From assembly GCA_964644045.1 (NCBI GenBank), contig CAZXUK010000002.1, forward strand, positions 13,542 to 77,541: a DNA stretch of 64,000 nt. The letters run 5' to 3'. The notes beneath the pieces were generated by a model. That model ran no database searches and was not told the DNA's origin. It saw only the letters and a program-made list of their open reading frames with translations. The number at the start of each line of letters is the position of its first letter. Position 1 is the stretch's first letter. This DNA is from JAIOTG01 sp964644045 (GTDB lineage Bacteria > Patescibacteriota > Patescibacteriia > Patescibacteriales > JAGXOH01). Below, in pieces: positions 18,029 to 26,956 of the stretch. Made by a program: the position numbers and the translations under genes.

Positions 18029-18043
18029 AAAAATAAAGAATAT

Positions 18044-18184
18044 ATGTCCCAAGAGCAACCTAAAAGACAACCTTGTGAAGTTTATAGCCGGGTAGTGGGT
18101 TGGCTTACCCCGGTTAAAAACTGGAACAAAGGAAAAAGATCCGAATATCAAGACAGAAAAACTTTCAAGGCCACAGAAAATTAA
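18044..18184 (+). CDS. separate glycyl-radical domain of class III ribonucleotide reductase
   Basis: This 46-residue ORF contains CEVYSRVVGWLTPVKNWNKG and ends near YQDRKTFKATEN. It matches the C-terminal glycyl-radical loop of NrdD, where RVVGY/W carries the radical glycine (Gly19 here). In most NrdD proteins this segment is fused directly after the zinc site; here the upstream gene ends before it. A 61-nt spacer with several stops separates the two, and this ORF has its own ATG. It should assemble with NrdD and be activated by NrdG, much as free GrcA does for pyruvate formate-lyase. There is no Shine-Dalgarno, as for other core genes here. Confidence 0.85.
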   Translation: MSQEQPKRQPCEVYSRVVGWLTPVKNWNKGKRSEYQDRKTFKATEN

Positions 18185-18200
18185 TTTTTAGAATGGATTT

Positions 18201-18944
18201 ATGTTGATCGGGGGCTTGGAAAAATTGAGCTTAATAGATTATCCTGGCCATTTATCAGCAATAGTTTTCACTGTGGGCTGTAATTTTCGTTGCCATTATT
18301 GTTATAACCCTATGCTTGTTAAGCCTTCAGAGGTGGACAAGTTTAAAAATAAAACAAAGTTTTGGAACGAAGAAACGGGAACGGGTCGCGCTCTTTTAAA
18401 AGAGCGCGACTTTATTGATTTTTTGGAAAAAAGAAAAGGAAAATTGGACGGAATAGTGATTAGCGGAGGAGAACCCACTATACACAAGGATTTGATCGAT
18501 TTTGCAAAAAGAATAAAAAAAAGAGGATTTTTAGTAAAGTTGGACACCAACGGAACCAATCCGGAAGCTTTGGAAAAATTGTTAAATAAAGAATTATTGA
18601 ATTATGTGGCTATGGACCTAAAAGCGGATGAAAATAATTATTCTTATGTAGTTGGGGTAGAGGTTGATTTGGAAAAAATAAAAAAAAGTGTTAAAATAAT
18701 AAAAGAAAGGGGTTTGGATTACGAGTTTAGAACCACTCTGGTTCCCAATTTAGTAGATGAAAAGGAAATAAATAGAATGGGGGAGATGATCCGGGGAGCT
18801 GATAAATGGTGTTTGCAACAATTTGTTCCGGCTGAAGAATTAGTGGATAGTGAATTTAAAAAAATTAAACCTTTCTCTTCTGAAAAATTGGAAGAAATAC
18901 AGAGGCAAGCTCAAGCTTATGTAAAACATTGTATCCTCAGATGA
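18201..18944 (+). CDS. nrdG: anaerobic ribonucleotide reductase activating enzyme (radical SAM)
   Basis: NrdG uses S-adenosylmethionine and a 4Fe-4S cluster to make the glycyl radical of NrdD. In the 247-residue protein the cluster motif is Cys27-X3-Cys31-X2-Cys34 (CNFRCHYC). The SAM-binding GGE-type motif is SGGEPTIH. It is longer than classical NrdG and close to the PflA-like NrdG2 type. It lies 16 nt after the glycyl-radical ORF and ends with TGA. Confidence 0.93.
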   Translation: MLIGGLEKLSLIDYPGHLSAIVFTVGCNFRCHYCYNPMLVKPSEVDKFKNKTKFWNEETGTGRALLKERDFIDFLEKRKGKLDGIVISGGEPTIHKDLIDFAKRIKKRGFLVKLDTNGTNPEALEKLLNKELLNYVAMDLKADENNYSYVVGVEVDLEKIKKSVKIIKERGLDYEFRTTLVPNLVDEKEINRMGEMIRGADKWCLQQFVPAEELVDSEFKKIKPFSSEKLEEIQRQAQAYVKHCILR

Positions 18945-18954
18945 TTTTTATAAT

Positions 18955-19305
18955 ATGAGCGAAGAAATAAAAAAATTGGTAAAAAAGAATTTAGAGTTGA
19001 ATCAAGAAATATATGAGATGCTCAAGAGTGTTAAGAGATATGTTTTGATACAACAAATTTTTTCGGTTTTAAAAATTTTGATCATAGTAATTCCCATTAT
19101 TTTAGGTATTATTTATCTTCCTCCTCTTTTTGAAAAATATATTCCGCAAATAAATAAAACTGTGGAACAATATCAGAGTTTGTTGAATTTGGGGGGAGGG
19201 GACTCCCTGGATGTTTCAGGAGAAAAAGAGATCAGTTCGGAGCAATTAAAAGATTTGTCCCCCGGTCAAGTTGAAAAAATAAAACAAGTTATAGAGAATA
19301 ATTAA
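18955..19305 (+). CDS. small single-pass membrane protein
   Basis: The product has 116 residues with an N-terminal coiled coil (about 1-28), one transmembrane helix (about 34-58) and a C-terminal tail ending in a short helix. I do not recognise a family. It is 10 nt after nrdG and 11 nt before the HtrA-like gene, so it is probably co-transcribed with both. Confidence 0.75.
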   Translation: MSEEIKKLVKKNLELNQEIYEMLKSVKRYVLIQQIFSVLKILIIVIPIILGIIYLPPLFEKYIPQINKTVEQYQSLLNLGGGDSLDVSGEKEISSEQLKDLSPGQVEKIKQVIENN

Positions 19306-19316
19306 TTTCAAAAAAT

Positions 19317-20534
19317 ATGAGTATCTTTTCTAAGCGAAAAAATATTCTTTTTTTCTTTTTGACATTGATTGTTATAAGCGCTTTGGCCGGCGGTTTAGCC
19401 GGTTGGGGCGTTTTTAAGTTTAAGTTTGAAAACAATACAAAAAAACAGCCGGACGCCTCTCGAGAACAAAAAAAAGTAATTAAAAAAGTTGAGGAGGAAT
19501 CAGCTGTGATCAAGGCGGTAGAGAAAAATTCTCCGGCTGTGGTCAGTATAATTATAAAAAAAGATTTGCCGGCCATAGAAAGCAATGATTTTTTTTCAGA
19601 TCCGTTTTTTAGGGAATTTTTCGGAATTCGCCCTCCAAAAGACAGTTCTTCCGGAGGTACTAAAAAAAGAGAAGTGGGAGGGGGCACCGGTTTTATCGTT
19701 TCCCCGGACGGTTATATTGTGACCAATAAGCATGTGGTTAGTGATACTGAGGCGGAATATACGGTTTTAACCAATGATCAGAAAAGATATACGGCTAAAA
19801 TTTTGGCGCGAGACTCAATTATGGATGTGGCCATACTGAAAATCAAAGGTAATAATTTTTCTTACGCCGAGTTGGGAACCTCTTCGGATTTGAAAGTGGG
19901 GCAGACCGTGATAGCAATCGGAAATGCTTTGGGAGAGTTTAGAAATACGGTCTCCACCGGCGTTATTTCCGGGCTTTCCCGTTCAATAGTAGCCGGAAAC
20001 AGTTTGGGGCGACCGGAAAAATTAAGCGGGGTAATTCAAACCGATGCTTCTATTAATCAAGGAAATTCCGGAGGGCCTCTTCTGGATATTTCCGGCAGGG
20101 TAATAGGTATAAATACGGCCCGAGCCAGTGGAGCGGAGAATATCGGATTCGCTTTGCCCATAGATGAAATCAAGGATATTGTGGAGGATGTTAAACAAGA
20201 AGGTCGGATTATAAGACCCTGGTTGGGAGTACGATATATTTTATTAAATAAAGAGGTAGCTGAAGCCAATAATTTGGAGGTGGACTACGGAGCTTTGATT
20301 TTAAGAGGAGAGAGGCGCACGGATTTGGCCGTTATCCCCGGTTCTCCGGCGGATAAAGCCGGTTTAAAGGAAAATGATATTATTTTAGAAGTGGAAGGCG
20401 AGAAGATAAATTCTAATAATACTTTGGTCGAAGTTATTAATAGATACGACCCCGGAGAAAAGCTTGGTTTAAAAATTTTGCGACAAGGAGAAGAAAAAAA
20501 AGTAGAGGTGGAATTGGGGGAAAGAGACGAATAA
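19317..20534 (+). CDS. HtrA/DegP-family serine protease with PDZ domain
   Basis: This is a membrane-anchored quality-control protease acting outside the cytoplasm. The 405-residue protein has an N-terminal transmembrane anchor (about 10-32), a trypsin-like domain with His139 (TNKHV), Asp170 (SIMDVAIL) and Ser251 (GNSGGP), and one C-terminal PDZ domain (about 300-400). All catalytic residues are present. A terminator follows. Confidence 0.95.
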   Translation: MSIFSKRKNILFFFLTLIVISALAGGLAGWGVFKFKFENNTKKQPDASREQKKVIKKVEEESAVIKAVEKNSPAVVSIIIKKDLPAIESNDFFSDPFFREFFGIRPPKDSSSGGTKKREVGGGTGFIVSPDGYIVTNKHVVSDTEAEYTVLTNDQKRYTAKILARDSIMDVAILKIKGNNFSYAELGTSSDLKVGQTVIAIGNALGEFRNTVSTGVISGLSRSIVAGNSLGRPEKLSGVIQTDASINQGNSGGPLLDISGRVIGINTARASGAENIGFALPIDEIKDIVEDVKQEGRIIRPWLGVRYILLNKEVAEANNLEVDYGALILRGERRTDLAVIPGSPADKAGLKENDIILEVEGEKINSNNTLVEVINRYDPGEKLGLKILRQGEEKKVEVELGERDE

Positions 20535-20559
20535 AATAATTGAAAAATCGATAAAAATT

Positions 20560-20587
20560 CGGTCCGCTTTTTAGGGGGCCGTTTTTA
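20560..20587 (+). terminator. terminator after htrA-like gene
   Basis: CGGTCC / GGGCCG stem (one G-T pair) with a ten-base loop, then TTTTTATTT. Confidence 0.75.
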
Positions 20588-20723
20588 TTTAGTTTAAAAA
20601 TTGAAAAATAAATGTTTTTTTGATAATATGATTTTATAAATTAATAGATATATTAAACAATGAAATGCGTCGGCAAATAAGCCCGGTCGAGGGGTTTCAA
20701 ATTTAATAATTTTTAAAAAAATT

Positions 20724-21524
20724 ATGTTGGAAGCGATTATTTTGGGCACGGTTCAAGGAGTGGCGGAGTGGTTGCCGGTAAGTTCTGAGGGTTTAATTTT
20801 TTTGATCAAAGCCAATTTTTTTACTTCAGGAGGGGCGGTGGAAATTTTAAAATTGGCCCTTTTTCTGCACTTAGGGACTTTTTTGGCCGCTTTGGTTTAT
20901 TTTCATCAAGAAGTTTTCGGACTCATAAAGATTTTATTTAGATATAAAGAGGCGGAGAAGGAGAAAAGGAAAATTTTAAATTTTTTAATAATTTCCACTA
21001 TTGTTACCGCTTTTTTGGGGGGAGGTTTATATTTGTTAGGAGAAAAATTGGAAGATATTAAGCTCGGAGCTCAAGGGATCACTCTTATTATCGGAGTGTT
21101 GCTTTTAATAACCGCCTATTTACAATTTCGTTCCCAAAAAATAAAAACCAATAAACTGAAAAAATATCGAGATATAACTTATAAGGACGGTTTAATTTTG
21201 GGTTTGGCTCAGGCAGTGGCCGCTTTTCCCGGGCTTTCTCGTTCCGGCCTTACTGTTTCCGCTCTGCTTTTACGAAAGTTTCAAGAAGAAAAAGCCCTGA
21301 AATTGAGTTTTTTAATGAGTTTGCCTGTGGTTTTGGGAGGCAATATAATTTTAAATAAAGATAAGTTTGTTTTCAGCGGCCCTTATTTCTGGGCTTTGGT
21401 TTTTTCTTTTCTTTTCGGGCTTTTGACTATTGATTTGCTTTTAAAAGTTGCTCGGAGGTTTAACTTTGCTTGGTTTGTTTTGGGATTTGGGATTTTAACG
21501 ATTGTTTCCGTTTTTTTAATTTAA
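20724..21524 (+). CDS. uppP: undecaprenyl-diphosphatase UppP (BacA)
   Basis: UppP dephosphorylates undecaprenyl diphosphate on the outer face of the membrane to recycle the lipid carrier for peptidoglycan and glycans. The 266-residue polytopic protein has both signature motifs: GTVQGVAEWLPVSSEG near the N-terminus with the Glu-rich active site, and PGLSRSGLTVSA (about 170-182). It is complete and lies 12 nt before dnaE. Confidence 0.95.
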   Translation: MLEAIILGTVQGVAEWLPVSSEGLIFLIKANFFTSGGAVEILKLALFLHLGTFLAALVYFHQEVFGLIKILFRYKEAEKEKRKILNFLIISTIVTAFLGGGLYLLGEKLEDIKLGAQGITLIIGVLLLITAYLQFRSQKIKTNKLKKYRDITYKDGLILGLAQAVAAFPGLSRSGLTVSALLLRKFQEEKALKLSFLMSLPVVLGGNIILNKDKFVFSGPYFWALVFSFLFGLLTIDLLLKVARRFNFAWFVLGFGILTIVSVFLI

Positions 21525-21536
21525 TTTAAAGATATT

Positions 21537-24500
21537 ATGAGTTTTGTCCAACTTCATAATCATACCCATTATTCTTTATTAGACGGGCTTACCAAAATTG
21601 ATGAGCTGGTGGAGGCCGTTAAAAAAGAAGGATCTCCGGCTGTGGCTATTACTGATCACGGAGTGATGTACGGGGTGATTGAATTTTATCAAAAATGCCT
21701 AAAAGAGGGTATTAAGCCCATTATCGGAATGGAGGGGTATTTAGCTCCCAATTCCCGTTTTGATAAAAGTAGCAAGGAAGACAAGAGTAATTACCATTTA
21801 TTGCTTTTAGCTAAAAATAATCAAGGATATAAAAATTTAATTAAATTAACCACCTTGGCTCACTTGGAAGGATTTTATTATAAACCCCGAATGGACTGGG
21901 AAATTTTGGAAAAATATAAAGAGGGTTTAATTGCGTGTAGCGCTTGTTTAGGCGGAGAGATTCCCCAATTAATTATAGCCGGGAAAAAAGAAAAAGCCAA
22001 AAAAAGAATAAAAGAATACAACAATCTTTTCGGGCAAGACAATTTTTATTTGGAAATTCAACCCCATCCCAATTTGGAGCACCAAGAAGAAGTTAATACT
22101 AAATTAATCGAGTATTCCCGGGAGCTGGGAGTTCCTTTGGTGGCCACTACGGATAGTCATTATATAAATAAAGAGGATGCCGAAGTTCAGGATATTTTGC
22201 TTTGTCTTCAAAATAAAAAAAAGATAGAAGACAAGGACAGAATGTCTATGATGGAAGATGATTTTTCTTTAAAAAGTAATCGAGAAATAAAGGAACATTT
22301 CAAAGAGGTACCCGAAGCCTTGGAGAATACTTTAAAAATAGCAGAAAAATGCAATGTAGAAATCGAATTGGGTAAAACTCAACTTCCTTATTTTGAAGTT
22401 CCGGATAATTTTAATGAAGATTCTTATTTGCGCAAGCTTTGCCAAGACGGTTTAAAGGAAAGATATGGTTTAAGCTATGAAGATATTGATCAAGAAAAAA
22501 AAGATCGTTTGGATTTTGAATTATCTGTAATTCAAAAAATGGGGTGGCCTTCTTATTTTTTGATTGTGGCCGATTTTGTCATTTGGGCTAAAAACCAAGG
22601 CATTGTTGTCGGGCCGGGACGAGGAAGCGCGGCCGGCTCTTTTGTTTCTTATCTTTTGGGAATAACCAATTTGGATCCTTTAAAATATGATTTGTTGTTT
22701 GAAAGATTTTTAAATCCGGAAAGAGTATCTATGCCTGATATTGATTTGGATTTTGCCGATACCAGAAGAGACGAGGTTATTAGGTATGTGGAAGAGAAAT
22801 ACGGAAAAGAAAATGTGGCTCAGATTATAACTTTCGGAACCATGGCCGCTCGGGCAGCTTTGCGGGATGTGGGGAGGGTTTTGGGGTATTCTTATGATTA
22901 TTGCGACAGAATCGCCAAATTGATCCCCATGTTTTCCAAAGTTGAAGAGGCCTTGGAAAAGGTGGAAGAGTTGAAAGAGATTTATCAAAAGGATGAAGAA
23001 GCTCGCAAGGCCCTGGATTATTCCCGAAAAATAGAGGGGGTGGCTCGTCATGCCTCTACTCACGCCTGTGGAGTTTTGATCACTAAAGATCCTTTAATTA
23101 ATTATACTCCTTTACAATATGCCTCTTCTTCGGATAGAAGTATTGTTTCTCAATATTCCCTGCATCCGGTTGAAGATTTGGGGCTTTTAAAGATGGATTT
23201 TTTGGGATTGAAAAATTTAACCATTATCGAATTGGCCATAAATATTATAAAAAATACCCAAGGGAAAGAGATTATTATTAATGATATCCCCTTGGAAGAT
23301 GAAGAGACTTATAAGCTTTTTCAAGAAGGGGAAACTACGGGAGTTTTTCAATTTGAATCCTCAGGTATGAAAAGATATTTGCGTGAGCTAAAGCCCAGTC
23401 AATTCGAGGATGTTATTGCCATGGTGGCCTTGTATCGTCCGGGTCCCATGGAGTGGATCCCGGATTATATAAAAGGAAAATACGGTCAAAAAGAAATTTC
23501 TTATTTGCACCCCAAATTAAAGCCGATTTTGGATAAAACTTATGGAGTGGCCATTTATCAGGAGCAAGTCATGCAAATAGCCAGGGACTTGGCCGGTTTT
23601 TCCATGGGGGAGGCCGATATTTTAAGAAAAGCCATGGGGAAGAAAATACCCGAGCTTTTAGCCAAGCAAAAGGAGAATTTTATAACCGGATGTGTTAAAA
23701 ACGGAATAAATAAAGAATTGGCCGAAAAAATTTTTTCCTTTATTGAGCCCTTTGCCGGTTACGGTTTTAATCGTAGTCACGCCGCTTGTTATGCTTTGAT
23801 CGGATATCAAACCGCTTATTTAAAAGCGCATTGGCCGGCGGAATTTATGGCCGCTTTACTTACTTGCGATCAGCAAAATATAGACAGGGTGGCCATAGAA
23901 ATAGAAGAATGTCGGAATATGGGGATAAGGGTTTTGTCCCCTGATATCAATGAATCTATAGATTCATTTACGGTAACTCAAAGTTCCACCTCCGAACAAG
24001 AAGGAATTATCCGTTTTGGTTTAAACGCCATTAAGAATGTGGGAGAACATATTGTTGAGGTTATCATAAAGGAAAGAAAAAATAATGGCCCTTACCAGGA
24101 TATTTTTGATTTTTTAGAAAGAATAACTGACAAGGATTTGAATAAAAAATCCTTGGAAAGTTTGATTAAAAGCGGTTGTTTTGATCGTTTGGGAAGGAGA
24201 GGACAGCTTTTAAATAATTTAGAGTCTTTGTTAAATTTTAATAAACAGGCCAGTAAAATCAAAGAAAGCAAACAATCCAGTCTTTTTGGAGAAAGTCAAG
24301 GGTTAAACTATATTAATAAACCGGCTTTGACCCAGGAGTCTCCCATGAAGCAGGCGGAGAAATTAAGCTGGGAAAAAGAATTGTTAGGTCTTTATATTAC
24401 CGAGCATCCTTTTAAAGAATATAAAGAACAATTAAAAGAATTAATTACCCCTTTAAACGAATTGTCCGGCTATACTAACGAGGGTACGGTAATAGTGGCC

Positions 24501-25052
24501 GGAATAATTACTTCTGTTAAAAAGATAGTTACTCGAAACAGTAAATCCATGATTTTTGCCAAAATAGAAGATGGTCTGGAAAATACTGAAATTTTGGTTT
24601 TCCCCAATATTTTAAAAGAAACCTCGGAGATCTGGGAAGAGGGGAGAGCGGTGATTTGTCAAGGAAAGATTTCGGACAAAGATCAAGAGATTAAAATTTT
24701 GGCCAATGTGGTTCATTCTCTTCACTTGGAAAACATAAACGAATCCAAGGATAATTTTAAAAAAAAGATTCAGGAGCCCTCTTCAAACGGTTATAACGGA
24801 AAGTTTAATCATTCTTCTAATCTTTCTTCTTCCAAACCTTTAAAATTGGTGCTCGGACAGCAGGCCGATCAGGAGATTTTAAGTAAGTTAAAAGAAATTT
24901 TGTTGAATAACCCCGGAGAAAGTAAAGTTTATTTAAAAATAAATCATAAAGACGGAGATAAATATATAGAAAGCGGGTTTCGAGTTAATAATTCCCAGAA
25001 TTTGATCGGAGAAATAAAGGAAAATTTCGGGGAATTAATTAAAATAGCTTAA
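21537..25052 (+). CDS. dnaE: DNA polymerase III alpha subunit
   Basis: This is the replicative polymerase. The 1171-residue product has the N-terminal PHP domain (LHNHTHYSLLDG) and the palm with the catalytic PDIDLDFAD motif (about 400-408). Fingers with the motif EQVMQIARDLAGFS, a helix-hairpin-helix region, and a C-terminal OB fold (GTVIVAGIITSVKK to about residue 1050) follow. Length is normal for DnaE1. It is probably expressed with uppP. Confidence 0.98.
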   Translation: MSFVQLHNHTHYSLLDGLTKIDELVEAVKKEGSPAVAITDHGVMYGVIEFYQKCLKEGIKPIIGMEGYLAPNSRFDKSSKEDKSNYHLLLLAKNNQGYKNLIKLTTLAHLEGFYYKPRMDWEILEKYKEGLIACSACLGGEIPQLIIAGKKEKAKKRIKEYNNLFGQDNFYLEIQPHPNLEHQEEVNTKLIEYSRELGVPLVATTDSHYINKEDAEVQDILLCLQNKKKIEDKDRMSMMEDDFSLKSNREIKEHFKEVPEALENTLKIAEKCNVEIELGKTQLPYFEVPDNFNEDSYLRKLCQDGLKERYGLSYEDIDQEKKDRLDFELSVIQKMGWPSYFLIVADFVIWAKNQGIVVGPGRGSAAGSFVSYLLGITNLDPLKYDLLFERFLNPERVSMPDIDLDFADTRRDEVIRYVEEKYGKENVAQIITFGTMAARAALRDVGRVLGYSYDYCDRIAKLIPMFSKVEEALEKVEELKEIYQKDEEARKALDYSRKIEGVARHASTHACGVLITKDPLINYTPLQYASSSDRSIVSQYSLHPVEDLGLLKMDFLGLKNLTIIELAINIIKNTQGKEIIINDIPLEDEETYKLFQEGETTGVFQFESSGMKRYLRELKPSQFEDVIAMVALYRPGPMEWIPDYIKGKYGQKEISYLHPKLKPILDKTYGVAIYQEQVMQIARDLAGFSMGEADILRKAMGKKIPELLAKQKENFITGCVKNGINKELAEKIFSFIEPFAGYGFNRSHAACYALIGYQTAYLKAHWPAEFMAALLTCDQQNIDRVAIEIEECRNMGIRVLSPDINESIDSFTVTQSSTSEQEGIIRFGLNAIKNVGEHIVEVIIKERKNNGPYQDIFDFLERITDKDLNKKSLESLIKSGCFDRLGRRGQLLNNLESLLNFNKQASKIKESKQSSLFGESQGLNYINKPALTQESPMKQAEKLSWEKELLGLYITEHPFKEYKEQLKELITPLNELSGYTNEGTVIVAGIITSVKKIVTRNSKSMIFAKIEDGLENTEILVFPNILKETSEIWEEGRAVICQGKISDKDQEIKILANVVHSLHLENINESKDNFKKKIQEPSSNGYNGKFNHSSNLSSSKPLKLVLGQQADQEILSKLKEILLNNPGESKVYLKINHKDGDKYIESGFRVNNSQNLIGEIKENFGELIKIA

Positions 25053-25057
25053 TTTTT

Positions 25058-25086
25058 TAGACATTTTTTTTAGATTTTGTTATAAT
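25058..25086 (+). promoter_or_regulatory. promoter of baseplate-J-like gene
   Basis: TAGACA (25058-25063), exactly 17 bp, TATAAT (25081-25086), with an extended -10 TGT. It starts a short leader of about 20 nt. Confidence 0.65.
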
Positions 25087-25113
25087 TAAAATGTTAAAAA
25101 TAAAAATTATTTT

Positions 25114-26622
25114 ATGGCTTCTAATAAAAAAACCAAGAAAAATAATTCGGGGTCAAATAAAGAAACAAGAAAAAAATCTTTTTCTCAAAAATCTAAAATT
25201 AAGGTTAGAGTCGCAGAGGAGCCCACTCCTAAAAAGTCTCCCAAGCCGGAAGAAAAGAAAGAGGATTTAAATTTGAAGAAAAAAATAAAAGACAAAGATG
25301 AATTTATTCCCTTTAAAAGTAAAATTTTTCACTCTCAAAAAAACGGCAAGAAAGAAAAAAAGGAAAAACCGGTCGCCCGCCAGGATTTTTTTTCTTCTCA
25401 AAAAACACAAGATGAAAAAGTTGAAAAGAATTTGAATTCAAATAAGAAAAACAAAGAAAAAAAAGAAAAAACCGCGGATCGCCCATCCTTTAACCTTTAT
25501 CGCAAAATAGCTTTTAGTTTTATTGTTTTAACTATTATTTTGTTGGGCGTGGTTTTTTATTTTTCTTTTCATGAAGTTTCTATTACTCTTTATCCTAAAG
25601 AAGAAAGGATAAGCGACAATTTAATTTTGGATATTTATGATAAAGATGTTTTTCAAGAGGCCACTTCTTCAAAAAAATTGATCGGTGTGGTGGAGAAGGA
25701 AGAAATACAAAAAGAAAAAGATTATCCCACTACCGGAACTAAAGAAAAAGGCGCGGAAATCGTGGGCACGGTGGAAGTAATCAATGACCGAAATGCGGCT
25801 CAGACTTTAGTGGCTACCACTCGGCTTTTAAGTCCCGGTGATAAGCTTTATCGTATTGAAGAAAGATTGGATATACCTCCGGGAGAAAGCAGGGAAGTGG
25901 AGATTTATACCGAAAACCCCGATCCGGATATGGCCATTGGCCCTACTGAATTTACTATTCCGGGACTATGGGCGGGACTTCAAGATAAGGTTTATGCTCG
26001 AAGCCGGGAAAGTTTTGAATATAAAATAAAGACTCAAAAATATGTGGAAAAAGAAGATATAGAAAAGGCCATAGCGGATATAAAATATAGCTTAAAAGAA
26101 AAAGTAAAAGAAAAATTTTCCCAGGAATATAAAGAAAAAAGAGAGGTTATTTTTAATTTGGATGAGAACAGCTTAAATATTAATTTAGATGTGGAAGCCG
26201 GAGAAGAAAAAAATAGTTTTTCCGTTTCCGCCAAGGCGGATGTGGAATTAGTGGCTTTTGATTTAAAGAGAGTGGAAGAGTTGGCGGAAAAGAAATTATA
26301 TTTAATTTTACCCCAAGATAAAAAATTAATTTCTTTTAATAAAAATAATATAGGTTATAGCTTGGATAATTTTGATTTTAGCAAAAAGATGGCTACTATT
26401 AATGCCTCTTTTAACGGGGTTGTGGTTACCAAACAAGATGCCCAAGTTATAGATAAAGACAAAATCGTGGGTTTGGATAAAGAGGAGTTGGAAGCTTATT
26501 TGGGTACTTTAGATCAATTTTCCGGTTATAAAATAGAATTTTCCCCTTCTTTTATGAAGACTGTTCCCAGGTTAAAAGATAAGGACAGAATAAAAATAAA
26601 AATTGAGAGCGTAAAGAAGTAA
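25114..26622 (+). CDS. membrane-anchored baseplate-J-like domain protein
   Basis: The 502-residue product has a very Lys-rich cytoplasmic N-terminal 125 residues and one transmembrane helix (about 131-152). A large extracytoplasmic part contains GTVEVINDRNAAQTLVATTR and LSPGDKLYRI, the hallmark of the baseplate J-like beta domain common in Patescibacteria. Phage gp47/J proteins build tail baseplates, but in these chromosomal membrane proteins the function is unknown; a surface-attachment role is only a guess. No other phage gene is nearby. Confidence 0.7.
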   Translation: MASNKKTKKNNSGSNKETRKKSFSQKSKIKVRVAEEPTPKKSPKPEEKKEDLNLKKKIKDKDEFIPFKSKIFHSQKNGKKEKKEKPVARQDFFSSQKTQDEKVEKNLNSNKKNKEKKEKTADRPSFNLYRKIAFSFIVLTIILLGVVFYFSFHEVSITLYPKEERISDNLILDIYDKDVFQEATSSKKLIGVVEKEEIQKEKDYPTTGTKEKGAEIVGTVEVINDRNAAQTLVATTRLLSPGDKLYRIEERLDIPPGESREVEIYTENPDPDMAIGPTEFTIPGLWAGLQDKVYARSRESFEYKIKTQKYVEKEDIEKAIADIKYSLKEKVKEKFSQEYKEKREVIFNLDENSLNINLDVEAGEEKNSFSVSAKADVELVAFDLKRVEELAEKKLYLILPQDKKLISFNKNNIGYSLDNFDFSKKMATINASFNGVVVTKQDAQVIDKDKIVGLDKEELEAYLGTLDQFSGYKIEFSPSFMKTVPRLKDKDRIKIKIESVKK

Positions 26623-26632
26623 AAATTATATT

Positions 26633-26677
26633 GTCGAACTATTCTCGGATAATTCTTTTTTGGCTGAATAGTTGAAC
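26633..26677. repeat. inverted repeat after baseplate-J-like gene
   Basis: GTCGAACTATTC (26633-26644) and GAATAGTTGAAC (26666-26677) pair over 12 bp with two mismatches around a 21-base loop. There is no T run after it, so it is not a typical terminator. Confidence 0.5.
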
Positions 26678-26678
26678 G

Positions 26679-26688
26679 ATTCGCGAAT
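26679..26688. repeat. 10-bp palindrome ATTCGCGAAT
   Basis: A perfect GC-centred palindrome in AT-rich DNA. The core TTCGCGAA recurs at 26748-26755. The pair lies 200-280 bp upstream of parA; a binding-site role is speculative. Confidence 0.4.
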
Positions 26689-26713
26689 TTAATTTATCCC
26701 GTCGGTTGGTTGC

Positions 26714-26759
26714 GAGTTTCTATCCGTCCCCATTGAATAACGGGACATTCGCGAAACTC
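26714..26759. other. two-part hairpin upstream of tRNA-Leu
   Basis: The outer arms GAGTTTC (26714-26720) and GAAACTC (26753-26759) enclose the inner arms GTCCC (26726-26730) and GGGAC (26742-26746). It could be a structured RNA or a DNA site. The rest of the 182-bp gap between the baseplate-J-like gene and the tRNA holds no ORF. Confidence 0.4.
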
Positions 26760-26804
26760 ACTTAGGAATTATTCCTTTATTTTTAAGAAGTTTGATGTTT
26801 AATG

Positions 26805-26887
26805 TGCCCTGGGTGAGATTTGAACTCACACGGATAAAATCCACACGATTTTGAGTCGTGCGCGTCTACCAGTTCCGCCACCAGGGC
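26805..26887 (-). tRNA. tRNA-Leu (anticodon CAA)
   Basis: On the minus strand the acceptor stem is GCCCTGG/CCAGGGC and the D arm contains CTGGTAGACGC. The anticodon stem is CACGA/TCGTG with loop CTCAAAA, giving anticodon CAA at 26851-26853. A long variable arm (class II) and a GTGAG/CTCAC T stem with TTCAAAT follow. Discriminator base is A and CCA is not encoded. The anticodon, discriminator A and long variable arm identify leucine. Confidence 0.96.
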
Positions 26888-26956
26888 TCAATTTTGTTTT
26901 TTTATTTTAGCTTTTTATTTTTTTCTTGTCAAAAATAAAAAGTGGGAAAAATCGAT

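Noticed and set aside
17983..18043. The NrdD break as a sequencing frameshift
   Set aside because: The gap has several stops in AT-rich DNA and the second ORF has its own ATG and intact end; one indel cannot join them.
18942..18944. Alternative genetic code with UGA as Gly, known in some CPR groups
   Set aside because: nrdG and rsmI end in TGA at their normal lengths, so TGA is a stop here.
20588..20723. Possible small RNA between htrA-like gene and uppP
   Set aside because: No terminator, clear promoter or stable hairpin was found in this gap.
25114..26622. Prophage or tail-like injection system suggested by the baseplate-J-like domain
   Set aside because: The protein is membrane-anchored and no tail, sheath, spike or capsid gene is nearby; such chromosomal proteins are common in Patescibacteria.
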